64,000 nt of DNA from Calothrix sp. PCC 7716 (GTDB lineage: Bacteria; Cyanobacteriota; Cyanobacteriia; Cyanobacteriales; Nostocaceae). How positions within the stretch are numbered: position 1 is the first letter of the stretch; each line of letters starts with the position of its first letter. The stretch spans positions 2,108,001-2,172,000 of the forward strand of contig NZ_AP025018.1 in the NCBI RefSeq assembly GCF_019977735.1. Reading direction: 5' to 3'. The notes below the pieces were generated by a model. It had not been told where the DNA came from, made no database searches, and was given only the letters and a program-made list of their open reading frames with translations. This document shows, in pieces, positions 27,106 through 35,688 of the stretch. The position numbers and the translations under genes are program-made.

Positions 27106-27696
27106 ATGTCCATTACAACACTGCCCGACTGGCGCCAAATTCTCACTGGTGTACTACATCGTAATCGTAAACAACCCTACTCCCGTTACTTTCAATTGGC
27201 AACTGTCCAAACGGACGGTTATCCGGCAAATCGCACGGTGGTGTTTCGCGGTTTTTTGAATAATACAAACCAATTGAAAATAATTACTGATAGCCGTAGT
27301 CAAAAAATAGAGCAAATACAGCACCAACCGTTTGCAGAAGCTTGCTGGTACTTTACAGAAACACGTGAACAATTTCGGCTTGCTGGTAAACTAACGTTGG
27401 TAGGCGCCTTTACTTCGGACACAGAGCTATTAAATGCGCGGACTTCAACTTGGCAAGAGTTATCAGATAATGCTCGCATCCAATTTGCCTGGGCACACCC
27501 TGGTAAGGAACGAGCCAACCCAGAAGCATTTACACCACCACAACCTTCGGCAGTCACACCTTTACCAGAGTTTTGTTTATTGTTGCTTGACCCAGTAAAG
27601 GTTGACCATTTACAGTTACGGGGAGAACCCCAAAATCGTTACTTATATACACGATCAGGAGTCGGAAATTGGACTTGTTTAGAGATTAATCCATAA
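27106..27696 (+). CDS. PPOX-type FMN-binding flavoprotein (pyridoxamine phosphate oxidase-like)
   Basis: 196 residues, split beta-barrel flavoprotein of the cyanobacterial Npun_F5749-like group. RYFQLATVQTDGYPANRTVVFRGF and SRSQKIEQIQHQPFAEACWYF are the flavin-binding halves. The C-terminus RGEPQNRYLYTR is close to the PdxH terminal motif but shorter. The reaction is not established for this group. It is divergent from nrdJ with a 115-base gap containing both promoters. Confidence 0.82.
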   Translation: MSITTLPDWRQILTGVLHRNRKQPYSRYFQLATVQTDGYPANRTVVFRGFLNNTNQLKIITDSRSQKIEQIQHQPFAEACWYFTETREQFRLAGKLTLVGAFTSDTELLNARTSTWQELSDNARIQFAWAHPGKERANPEAFTPPQPSAVTPLPEFCLLLLDPVKVDHLQLRGEPQNRYLYTRSGVGNWTCLEINP

Positions 27697-27723
27697 GAAG
27701 GCACCTGTCCATAAACATAATTT

Positions 27724-27810
27724 TTACCACAGAGACGCGGAGAACACAGAGAGACGTAGAGACGCGTTCACGCAGTGTCCCGTAGGGAATAATCGCGTCT
27801 CTACCAATTT
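27724..27810. repeat. ACAGAGA-type dispersed repeat
   Basis: CCACAGAGACGCGGAGAACA followed by GAGACGCG-containing arms that pair with CGCGTCTC at about 27793. It belongs to the same family as copies at 31239-31321, 34777-34815, 43528-43560 and 47937-47953. Confidence 0.7.
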
Positions 27811-27964
27811 TGTGATTCCCTGCATCTATATACATACATATTATCTACTTGGAATAAGCCGCAATAAATATTCCTTTATAACTTGCGAACTATCTCTTGC
27901 GTGAGTAGTAGGCATCATATTTAATTTCTAAAACAGATGGTTATCCACATTCATAATTATATTT

Positions 27965-28489
27965 ATGGAACCTTCGCAACTGAGTCAGGAACTGCGACAA
28001 GGCAAAAACCCCAACATGAGCAGGCGCCGTGCAATTATTGGATTATCAATGTTAGGTGGTTCAATGGGGCAACTTGTTACCATGTACCAAACAGGAATAA
28101 TTAGTCATTTACCTGACCCACCAATTCCAATTTTCAACGCAGATAAAGTTGACGCTTCTAACTATGCTTACAAACGCTTCAATGCACCAGATGGACCTTT
28201 GATGATAGGTACTTACGCTATAACTGCGTGGTTAGCTTCTATGGGTGGTTTAGAACGCGCGCGTCGTAACCCGCTAATACCAATAGCAATGGGTGTAAAA
28301 ATTCTGTTTGACTGCGCGACCAATGTACAATTAGCGCGCGAAGAATGGCAAGAAAATAAAGCTTTTTGCGAATATTGCCAAGTTGCGTCAGTATGCTCAT
28401 TTGCATCGTTAGCACTTGCATTACCAGAAGTTCTATTAGCTACGCGCGTTTTACTTGGGAAGAGAGATAAAGAAACCACGGTTAGTTAA
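27965..28489 (+). CDS. Vitamin K epoxide reductase-like membrane protein
   Basis: 174 residues with three or four weak membrane segments. SRRRAIIGLSMLGGSMGQLVT and the DGPLMIGTYAITAWLASMGG segment match a cyanobacterial group annotated as VKOR family. A single CxxC (CEYC, about residue 138-141) lies in a membrane-proximal loop, and a separate Cys is in FDCATN. The usual thioredoxin-like partner domain is absent. If active it would be a thiol-disulfide enzyme; this is not certain. Confidence 0.6.
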   Translation: MEPSQLSQELRQGKNPNMSRRRAIIGLSMLGGSMGQLVTMYQTGIISHLPDPPIPIFNADKVDASNYAYKRFNAPDGPLMIGTYAITAWLASMGGLERARRNPLIPIAMGVKILFDCATNVQLAREEWQENKAFCEYCQVASVCSFASLALALPEVLLATRVLLGKRDKETTVS

Positions 28490-28501
28490 TAATTTAAATT
28501 A

Positions 28502-28527
28502 AGGGACGGGCAAGGATGCCCATCCCA
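28502..28527. terminator. GGGACGGGCA/TGCCCATCCC inverted repeat
   Basis: Near copy of the hairpin after nrdJ (24614-24637), placed 13 bases beyond the VKOR-like stop and facing the convergent Uma2 gene. It is a candidate bidirectional terminator. Confidence 0.55.
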
Positions 28528-28567
28528 CAAGATAACCATAAATAATTGATTTTATCTTAAATAAAAA

Positions 28568-29131
28568 TTATTCCATCAACCAGCCAAATAACTCACCTAC
28601 AGTTAAGTGAAATGTATTAGCCTCATATGGTACAGGAAGTAGCTGGTCTTTCTCATCAAAAATTTCTACTAATCGGTCAGGTAAATATATTAATACAGAC
28701 TCTTCACCTGGGTCGATTAGCCAACCCATTTTTGTTTGATACTTTAAACAATGAGATATATTCTTCGTAACTTTCGTTTGGCTCTGTTCGGGTGACAAAA
28801 TTTCAATTGTCCAGTCGGGTGCTATAGAAAAGATATTTTGCACTCGACCATTAGGTTGACGGGGTATTCGCTCCCATGTAAATACACTAATATCGGGTAC
28901 AACTGAGCGTCCACCAAATGTACAGCGAAGCTCTGTGTAAGCACGCGCTATTTTTTGAGGTTTGAGGGCTATATTAATAGTACTAGCTAGTTCAGTTTGA
29001 ATAGTGCTGTGTTCTCCCTGTGGCATTGGCTTTTGAATTATTTGACCATCAATATATTCGCTTGCAGGTTCAGTTTCTGGAAGTTGCAGAAACTCTTCTA
29101 GCGTCAAAGGTTTAGAGGGCGTTTGTACCAT
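28568..29131 (-). CDS. Uma2 family endonuclease (DUF820)
   Basis: 187 residues, typical for Uma2. The PD-(D/E)XK-like core is visible: EYIDGQIIQKPMPQGEHS, VVPDISVFTWERIPR with the catalytic Asp, PDWTIEILSPEQS with the Glu, and KYQTKMGWLIDP. These proteins are strongly expanded in filamentous cyanobacteria and are thought to derive from nucleases; their biological role is unknown. A stand-alone gene in an accessory stretch. Confidence 0.9.
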   Translation of the reverse strand: MVQTPSKPLTLEEFLQLPETEPASEYIDGQIIQKPMPQGEHSTIQTELASTINIALKPQKIARAYTELRCTFGGRSVVPDISVFTWERIPRQPNGRVQNIFSIAPDWTIEILSPEQSQTKVTKNISHCLKYQTKMGWLIDPGEESVLIYLPDRLVEIFDEKDQLLPVPYEANTFHLTVGELFGWLME

Positions 29132-29219
29132 TTTATTTCACCTTCTTGACTTGGGGAGTCACTATTATTTTAGCTACTTAAAACAACTTGAGACGGCGCC
29201 GCTACGAGTTGTACTTGCT

Positions 29220-31154
29220 TTAATGTTGCCAAGCATGACAAAAATCAACATAACTCATGTTTTGGGCGCAATGATAAATCAGGTTATAAATAGCTTCATA
29301 GCGATAAGAAGTACTGTTATAGCTAGATTTATTTAGATGACTTTTTAAACTTGTGACCACTTGTGGTAAATGTTGAGGTTGCAAAACATGTAGTAATTTT
29401 TCTGATAGTTCCACAAGGTGATAACTATACGAGAAAAATTGCCAAGGATTGATAATGTCTTCTTCCTCGTATCTCGGTGTCAGACAGTTGTGAAAGAACT
29501 CAAGGTAATGTGCAACTATCGTATCAAGCACATTTGTGTAATTTTGATTGTCTTTGATTAATTCCAAGTATCTAGAAACTTTCCACATATCATCTGAGCA
29601 ACATGATTTTTGTGTTGAAACTGAATCAATTAATTTTTCTACAATTTTTTCATTGTAGTAACCAACTTGTAATAACATACTTATAGCTGCTCTGCAAACC
29701 CATTCACTACGATTTACTTCTAATACCTCAACAAGAAGATTAATCGCTGTTTGATTATTTGGGTCAATAGTTAAAAGAGTATCAGAAGCAGAAAGGCAGA
29801 TAATATCACCTTGATTTTTCTGCAAAAATGCTATTAGAGCAGTAATTATTTTATTACGTCCTAACGTATCATCTGTTAAATCCACATATCTCAGTAAATT
29901 AATGGCTGTGTGGCAATCATCTTTGCTAGGACTTTCATGCATATTAAAAATCAAAAAATCAATGCTTATTTGATTCGTTGAACCATTATCTTCGATATTT
30001 TTAGCAATTGCGCCAAAAAAACATCTATTTTCGCTAATCTGTGTTGTGCCGAAAATATAAACAGTATCTTCATCGCTTGGAAAAAATTGTAGTAGATACC
30101 TAAAAGCTTGATATTCTAAGCATGAATCTTTACTGTTGCTGATAATTTGTATTAGTGTTTGTTTCGCGGTTGGGTTGCCAAAATCTAATTTTGCTAGATG
30201 AGACGCACATGTAATACGAATGTGTTCTGATTCATGTTCTGCTAACTTTTGAGATAATACTGCTATAACAGCCTGAGAATCAAAGTCAATTTTTAACAAG
30301 TAATCCGCAATTATACTAACTAGATCGAAATCATTAGTAACTGCCAAAACTTTGACAAAAGAATCTTTAGCAACTAAATTATCTGGGTTTAACTCCCATA
30401 ATGTCACTGCCGTTTTAAAGTAATCATTATCATTATGGCAAGCATTATTCTTTAGTCGCTCACTCAGAGCTATAATAACTTGTTGATTACCTTTAGCTAC
30501 GGCACCTAAAGCTGTCATAATATTCCAACAAAGAGATACATTCGATGTTTTGGTTAGAAAACTTATTAAAGCTTGGACTACATTTTCGTTAGCATGACCT
30601 ATACTTGCCAAGCTATCAATTACTCTTTGCTGCGTATGTTCGTCTTTACTAACATCGAGCAATAGAATTAATGCAGCAATAGCAGTTTTATTGCCTGCAT
30701 CAAGTTTTCCTAACTCCACAGATGCTTGTCGCAGTGTCACCCGACTTGTAGTTGTATGCAGTAAGTTTGTAAAAGCTTCAACAACTCGCTTAGGGTCGGT
30801 GACTTTTAATACTTCTCTTGCTGCTGCTTGTAATGGTTTGGGTATTATTTGCCAGCTAAAGTAAACATAGCTCCAATTTAGTAATTGATTTACAATTACG
30901 TCACCAAGGTATGATTCTGGAAAATATCTTAAAGCTTCGGCAGCTAGAAAGTACGCGCGGTGTCGATAGAAGTTTCCACAACCGTCATCAAAGTTTATCA
31001 GCGCTTTGATAAATTCGTCTTTCTGTATGTTGGAAATGTCTTCTCTACTAAACCAGTACAGAATTTCTGCTTTGCTGTCTGGTTCAAATATACGGTAATT
31101 ACTCTGTTCTAAATTACCGGGAATGTGATTGAAGAAGCGTTTGTATTCATTCAT
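29220..31154 (-). CDS. HEAT-repeat protein resembling the C-terminal half of a NACHT/STAND protein
   Basis: 644 residues made of HEAT-like helical repeats from about 60 to 560 (for example AIAALILLLDVSKDEHTQQRVIDSLASIGHANENVVQALI). The N-terminal stretch FRIFEPDS-like (NYRIFEPDSKAEILYWFSRED) and the C-terminal AIYNLIYHCAQNMSYVDFCHAW match the ends of cyanobacterial NACHT-HEAT proteins as I recall them. No P-loop or NACHT domain is present. GGAAAGGAGGCG immediately before the ATG is a near-perfect Shine-Dalgarno, so this start is real and the protein stands alone. A decoy or partner role is possible. Confidence 0.7.
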   Translation of the reverse strand: MNEYKRFFNHIPGNLEQSNYRIFEPDSKAEILYWFSREDISNIQKDEFIKALINFDDGCGNFYRHRAYFLAAEALRYFPESYLGDVIVNQLLNWSYVYFSWQIIPKPLQAAAREVLKVTDPKRVVEAFTNLLHTTTSRVTLRQASVELGKLDAGNKTAIAALILLLDVSKDEHTQQRVIDSLASIGHANENVVQALISFLTKTSNVSLCWNIMTALGAVAKGNQQVIIALSERLKNNACHNDNDYFKTAVTLWELNPDNLVAKDSFVKVLAVTNDFDLVSIIADYLLKIDFDSQAVIAVLSQKLAEHESEHIRITCASHLAKLDFGNPTAKQTLIQIISNSKDSCLEYQAFRYLLQFFPSDEDTVYIFGTTQISENRCFFGAIAKNIEDNGSTNQISIDFLIFNMHESPSKDDCHTAINLLRYVDLTDDTLGRNKIITALIAFLQKNQGDIICLSASDTLLTIDPNNQTAINLLVEVLEVNRSEWVCRAAISMLLQVGYYNEKIVEKLIDSVSTQKSCCSDDMWKVSRYLELIKDNQNYTNVLDTIVAHYLEFFHNCLTPRYEEEDIINPWQFFSYSYHLVELSEKLLHVLQPQHLPQVVTSLKSHLNKSSYNSTSYRYEAIYNLIYHCAQNMSYVDFCHAWQH

Positions 31155-31238
31155 CGCCTCCTTTCCATCAATTTTGTGGAATGCTAAGGAATTGTATTAA
31201 TAATATTAATCTTAAATCGTTAAATATGCAAGTAGTAA

Positions 31239-31321
31239 AAAACTCTTCTCCGTTAACTCTGTGCCTCTGTGGTAAAAATGTATTCACCACAGAGACACGG
31301 AGAACACAGAGGTAAGAAGTT
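31239..31321. repeat. Inverted pair of CTCTGTGxCTCTGTGG repeats
   Basis: AACTCTTCTCCG...CTCTGTGCCTCTGTGG faces ACCACAGAGACACGGAGAACACAGAG...AAGAAGTT across a short spacer, giving a hairpin of about 30 imperfect pairs. It lies between cysE and the HEAT gene, directly after the cysE stop. Confidence 0.75.
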
Positions 31322-32108
31322 AAATTCCTGAACCGTCGAGAAATTGTTCGATTATTTTATTGTTGAGGCGACAGGATTCCCCCATACTAGTTTCTGAGTC
31401 ATCAAATGTTTGATGGTTATTTATACCTGCGTATGCAAATGCGGGCACATTGTCTGGCACCACGTCTTTGTTTTGTGCTTTTTTCAACTCTGTTACTTGT
31501 TGTTCGAGTTGTTCGAGTCTGTCTACTAATGCTCGAATTACTTGGGCTTCAGCATCGGGTAGGCTAGCATGTTCTAGTGGATTTACGCGCACACCAGAGC
31601 GATATACTATACGTCCCGGAATTCCTACTACAGTACAATCTGAAGGAACATCGCGTAGTACTACAGAACCAGCACCGATACGAACGTTGTTACCAATTTC
31701 GATATTACCCAAAACTTTGGCGCCAGTACCAACAACAACGTTTTCACCAACAGTTGGGTGACGTTTACCGCATTGCTTACCAGTACCACCAAGCGTAACA
31801 CCTTGATAAATCAGCGCATAATTACCGATTATTGCTGTCTCACCTATTACTACACCCATACCGTGGTCGATAAATACACTTTGTCCAATGGTGGCGCCGG
31901 GATGTATCTCAATACCCGTTAAAAAGCGGGCAATGTGCGACATAAAGCGCGGGATAAAGGGAATATTTAGACGGTATAATCGATGTGCAAGTCGATGAAA
32001 GAGCAGTGCTTGCAAACCGGGGTAACAAAACATTACTTCTAACCAGTTGCGCGCAGCAGGGTCACGCTCGAATATAATGCGAAAGTCGGCTAGGAGTGTA
32101 GATAACAC
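31320..32108 (-). CDS. cysE: Serine O-acetyltransferase
   Basis: 262 residues. It makes O-acetylserine for cysteine synthesis. The N-terminal helical part DFRIIFERDPAARNWLEVMF and the left-handed beta helix hexapeptides (HPGATIGQSVFIDHGMGVVIGETA, GVTLGGTGKQCGKRHPTVGENV) are unmistakable. A C-terminal extension of about 70 residues includes a short coiled coil (LVDRLEQLEQQVTELKK), usual in cyanobacterial SAT. No cysK is adjacent. Confidence 0.95.
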   Translation of the reverse strand: MLSTLLADFRIIFERDPAARNWLEVMFCYPGLQALLFHRLAHRLYRLNIPFIPRFMSHIARFLTGIEIHPGATIGQSVFIDHGMGVVIGETAIIGNYALIYQGVTLGGTGKQCGKRHPTVGENVVVGTGAKVLGNIEIGNNVRIGAGSVVLRDVPSDCTVVGIPGRIVYRSGVRVNPLEHASLPDAEAQVIRALVDRLEQLEQQVTELKKAQNKDVVPDNVPAFAYAGINNHQTFDDSETSMGESCRLNNKIIEQFLDGSGI

Positions 32109-32203
32109 GTTAATAGCATCCTCGTTTTGGCAAAATAAGCTCTACTTTAATATTAACGTTTTTTGGCGCCATCTCCCCTTAGTCGATAGGCTAGTAGTAA
32201 ATA

Positions 32204-32278
32204 GCGCTGAGTTGAAAGTGCTGAGTGCTGAGTATTCTAATTCCTCACTCAGCACTCAGAACTCAGAACTCAGCACTA
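32204..32278. repeat. Heptamer inverted array between cysE and DUF1338 gene
   Basis: Left arm GAAAGTGCTGAGTGCTGAGT and right arm ACTCAGCACTCAGAACTCAG are complementary with a 15-base spacer. It begins right after the DUF1338 stop codon in its direction of transcription. Confidence 0.85.
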
Positions 32279-33145
32279 TTTATGAAATTTGGTCATTTCA
32301 AATAGCTGTTTGGCACTGTCACCAAGAAACCCATCGAACAGTATTCGCTGACCTTCAAACTCTACCATATACCGCTCGGCAATTTCATAGTAAGCGTAAG
32401 TCCAAGGAATTAAAATCTCTTGTTCGGTTTCATCTAATACAGTAACTAATTCTGTAACTGCTTGGGTTGCTGTTTGTCGCAAACCTACATTTACAGAACC
32501 TTCTATTTCCGCTTTCATTGGAACACCTAAAGAAGCTAAAGCGTTTGCAGTAGACTCTATATCTGGATATTGGGGAGTGTTTTGACGGTTAACATATCCT
32601 GTAAAGTGGTTGACTGCGTACCCGTGCAGAAGTACCCATGCACCATATTGACTCACTTCGTTGACTTTTTCTACGACCGAACGAGATGGAGGTTGCCAAG
32701 GACGAGTAAATATTTGTGTGGGGTCACAAGACGGCGCCATTTCAAAGTTGATATCTTTTATGTTGGCGCCTTTTACTGTGTCATATATTAATGTCGCTAT
32801 ATCAGGTGGTAGCTTTTCTACTATTAATTCGCTAATGAACAACTTTGGTAAATCATATTCTTTTTGTTGAGGGTGACGATAATAACGCGCGTAAAGATTA
32901 TTTGGAAAAAAGTACTCGTCTGCTGCTTCGTAACCAAATGCACGTAGCATTGGCTCAAATAATTTTATACCCAAATTGACTTTATCTATATTTAAGCGCA
33001 GTGAACGGAATGCAATATGGTCGTTGGCAACTGTGGATTGAGCGTTTGTTATCATTTCTTGATATACACGTGCGTAGCTGACTCTGGTAAAATATTGGCG
33101 CCAGAGAGTGTTCCAAAAATGTGTAATATCTATAGGATGTATCAT
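32276..33145 (-). CDS. DUF1338 protein, 2-oxoadipate dioxygenase/decarboxylase-like
   Basis: 289 residues. It matches DUF1338 (HglS/YdcJ fold, a VOC-like Fe(II) enzyme): VANDHIAFRSLRLN with a metal-type His near residue 42, and LHGYAVNHFTGYVNR in the middle. Characterised relatives convert 2-oxoadipate to D-2-hydroxyglutarate in lysine breakdown. The class III aminotransferase gene ends 20 bases upstream, so they form an operon. With the aldehyde dehydrogenase at 37602 this points to lysine catabolism. It is shorter than proteobacterial HglS (about 460 residues) but similar to other compact members. Confidence 0.82.
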   Translation of the reverse strand: MIHPIDITHFWNTLWRQYFTRVSYARVYQEMITNAQSTVANDHIAFRSLRLNIDKVNLGIKLFEPMLRAFGYEAADEYFFPNNLYARYYRHPQQKEYDLPKLFISELIVEKLPPDIATLIYDTVKGANIKDINFEMAPSCDPTQIFTRPWQPPSRSVVEKVNEVSQYGAWVLLHGYAVNHFTGYVNRQNTPQYPDIESTANALASLGVPMKAEIEGSVNVGLRQTATQAVTELVTVLDETEQEILIPWTYAYYEIAERYMVEFEGQRILFDGFLGDSAKQLFEMTKFHK

Positions 33146-33165
33146 TTGTTTATTTTATAGGGAGT

Positions 33166-34479
33166 TCAGTGCTTGTGTGAGGAAAGCACTGAAGTGCTTA
33201 TTACGAGCGTCTCCAGGGCAACTTGAATTTGTTCAGCATCAATAACCAATGGCGGGCAAAAACGAATAGCAGCTTTACCGCAACCTAGTAATAGTAACCC
33301 GTGATGAAAAGCAGCTTGGAGAATAGCATCGCGCTTATATGTACTCAAATTGCCCTCTGCATCTAAAATATCTACTGCTACCATCAACCCTTTCCCACGT
33401 GGTCTAGAAATTTGACCGTAACTTTGATGTAATTTAAATAAACCAGTTTGTAATAATTCTCCCATTCGAGTTGCATTATCCATCAACCCTTGATCAAGTA
33501 ACCGTAATGTTGCAATACCCGCAGCACATGCAACTGGGTTTCCACCAAATGTAGTAGCGTGTGAACCAGGTTTCCATGTCATAATTTCGCTACGGGCAAT
33601 AATGGCGCCCAGAGGTAAACCGCTAGCAATACCTTTTGCTGTTGTAATAATATCTGGCGCCACGTGCCAATGTTCGATAGCAAACAATTTTCCAGTTCGT
33701 CCCATTCCTGACTGAACCTCATCGACTATCATCAAAATACCGTGTTTATTACATATTTCACGAATACGCTGTAAAAAACCATCTTCAGGAACAATATATC
33801 CACCTTCACCTTGTATAGCTTCCACTATAATTGCCGCAACTTCATTAGGTGGCAGTATCGTTGTAAATAACTGTTCTAAATAATCTAAACTTGTGTGTGT
33901 ACCGTAAGGTATGTGAGTAACTCCTGGTAATAAAGAACCAAAATTTGCTCGTTGTACAGTTTTGGAACCAGTCAAAGACATTGCTCCATAAGTGCGTCCA
34001 TGAAAGGCGCCTAAAAATGCCACAATTAAATTACGACCAGTATAATAACGCGCAAGTTTAATGGCGCCTTCATTAGACTCTGCACCAGAATTACTAAAAA
34101 ATACCTTAGCTTTACTGTGAAGAGGCGCCCTCTGAGATAGCATTTCCGCCAATTCAATCATTGGCTCATAGTAAAAATCAGTACCAGACATGTGCAGTAA
34201 ATTTGCTGACTGGTCTTGAATTGCCCGCACAACATCAGGATGACAATGACCAGTTGAAGTAACAGCAATACCTGCCGTCATATCTAAAAACACATTACCA
34301 TCAACATCCTCAATCATACACCCCTCACCGCGTGCAACAACTAACGGATAATCACGGGTATAAGAAGGTGACGTTACAGCATGGTCACGTTCCACTAACA
34401 TCTTCGCACGTGGTCCTGGTAAAGAAGTCAACAACTTAGGCGAACGTGGCAATGGTCTTTTTACAGGTATACTTAACAT
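33166..34479 (-). CDS. Class III (acetylornithine/lysine-type) aminotransferase
   Basis: 437 residues, PLP-dependent. Signatures: FFSNSGAESNEGAIKLARYYTGR, GAFHGRTYGAMSLTGSK, IVDEVQSGMGRTGKLFA and the PLP lysine in ITTAKGIASGLPLGAI. Such proteins include 4-aminobutyrate and lysine 6-aminotransferases; sequence alone does not separate them. The 20-base gap to the DUF1338 gene suggests lysine or 2-aminoadipate semialdehyde chemistry. It starts with a basic Pro-rich extension, MLSIPVKRPLPRSPKL. Confidence 0.88.
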   Translation of the reverse strand: MLSIPVKRPLPRSPKLLTSLPGPRAKMLVERDHAVTSPSYTRDYPLVVARGEGCMIEDVDGNVFLDMTAGIAVTSTGHCHPDVVRAIQDQSANLLHMSGTDFYYEPMIELAEMLSQRAPLHSKAKVFFSNSGAESNEGAIKLARYYTGRNLIVAFLGAFHGRTYGAMSLTGSKTVQRANFGSLLPGVTHIPYGTHTSLDYLEQLFTTILPPNEVAAIIVEAIQGEGGYIVPEDGFLQRIREICNKHGILMIVDEVQSGMGRTGKLFAIEHWHVAPDIITTAKGIASGLPLGAIIARSEIMTWKPGSHATTFGGNPVACAAGIATLRLLDQGLMDNATRMGELLQTGLFKLHQSYGQISRPRGKGLMVAVDILDAEGNLSTYKRDAILQAAFHHGLLLLGCGKAAIRFCPPLVIDAEQIQVALETLVISTSVLSSHKH

Positions 34480-34863
34480 TGCTTGTATATTTAACTAAAT
34501 ATATATTTAGTTATTTTTACGACAAGTATTATTTTCATTCTGTCACGAAAATAACAGATTGATAACATTCACACTTAAACCTGCCTAGGCTTAAAACCCA
34601 TAGCTCTTATCTTGCACCAAGTCCAGAAACCGGGCTTCTGTACGAGAAATCAACGTTTTATCGCAACATTTTTGGCAAGAAGCCCGGTTTCTTTCGGCTT
34701 GCCCTTGAATGCTGCAAGATGTATTAGCTTAAGTCCATTTTAATGGACTGAAAATAGAAGTTACAAGATGTAAATTAACTCTTCTCTCTGCGTCTCTGTG
34801 TCTCCGTGGTAAAGAGAGATACAATTCATGATTTGGCGCCAGATTTTATAGCACCGCACATGC
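34480..34863. other. Intergenic region with stacked dispersed repeats
   Basis: No gene. It contains a compound hairpin at about 34605-34725 (outer arms ATCTTGCA/TGCAAGAT, inner GAAACCGGGCTTCT/AGAAGCCCGGTTTC), a TCCATTTTAATGGAC palindrome at about 34735 and a CTCTGTGTCTCCGTGG copy at about 34777-34815. Confidence 0.7.
34625..34693. repeat. GAAACCGGGCTTC/GAAGCCCGGTTTC hairpin repeat
   Basis: Variant with CGGGCTT arms of the hairpin family, embedded in longer outer arms. It marks the left edge of the accessory island 34864-37568. Confidence 0.82.
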
Positions 34864-35688
34864 TTACAAAACCTTGAAATTTCGTAAAGCTCGCGAACAT
34901 ATACGTGCAGTTTCTTTTGCGTTGCTTTCTTGCTGCCAACGCTTACAAACCGAGTGTACCCAATCTGGTTGCTGTTTGCCAGCATCATTAAGCCAATTCC
35001 CTACAGAATCTTGAACATAACGTGAGGTATCTGCTTTTACTGGTTCCAATATTGGAAGTCCGATTTCTGGATTTTTCTTGAGTTCTTGGATATGAGTACA
35101 CCAAACACCGCGCGGCCTGGTACTTTCAATCGCAAACCTTCTTATATTAGCCGAGCTTTCTGCTACCCAACCCGTCATTAGTCCTACAGCATTGTGTATA
35201 TTAACACTAATATGGGGACGTAAAGCTAACCACGCCCATTCACGGACACCAAAATGATTATCATCAGCAAGCGGTCGAACTAAACTAAGTCTTTCAGATA
35301 AGCTAATATCAGGAATCTTCGCAACCATGTATGCAGACCAACCTCTAACTGTATCAGCAGGATGCGATACAAGATTTGGGAGTTCCTTTTCTCCTAGATG
35401 TTTTAAAAGGAGTTCTCCCGCAACCGCCATTCTTTTAGTGATGCCTTCTGATGGCTTAAAATATCTGTCTGCATCATTAGAAATTTCTGGTAGGATGTGA
35501 ATTATTAAAGTGGCAAAATCAATTGCAAGAGTCTCAGCTAAATTTGCACTTTCACGTATGCCAGAATTTAATTGTTCCAAAATTTCTGCGGGAACCTCAT
35601 CAGGTCGATTAGGTTTTTTCCCAGTTGTTAATTTTTGCTTATTTTTATTCATTAGTATTAAATATTTTTTATTAATTTTTAATTCCAT
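34864..35688 (-). CDS. AlkD-like DNA alkylation repair (HEAT-like) protein
   Basis: 274 residues. It is composed of HEAT-like helices: HPADTVRGWSAYMVAKIPDIS, DDNHFGVREWAWLALRPHI and DTSRYVQDSVGNWLNDAGKQQPDW, as in the PF08713 alkylation repair family. The C-terminal WVHSVCKRWQQES helix is typical. The frame overlaps the Rpn gene end by 10 bases; Met13 (start at 35652) is a likelier start and removes the overlap. It is translationally linked with the Rpn nuclease gene. Confidence 0.75.
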   Translation of the reverse strand: MELKINKKYLILMNKNKQKLTTGKKPNRPDEVPAEILEQLNSGIRESANLAETLAIDFATLIIHILPEISNDADRYFKPSEGITKRMAVAGELLLKHLGEKELPNLVSHPADTVRGWSAYMVAKIPDISLSERLSLVRPLADDNHFGVREWAWLALRPHISVNIHNAVGLMTGWVAESSANIRRFAIESTRPRGVWCTHIQELKKNPEIGLPILEPVKADTSRYVQDSVGNWLNDAGKQQPDWVHSVCKRWQQESNAKETARICSRALRNFKVL

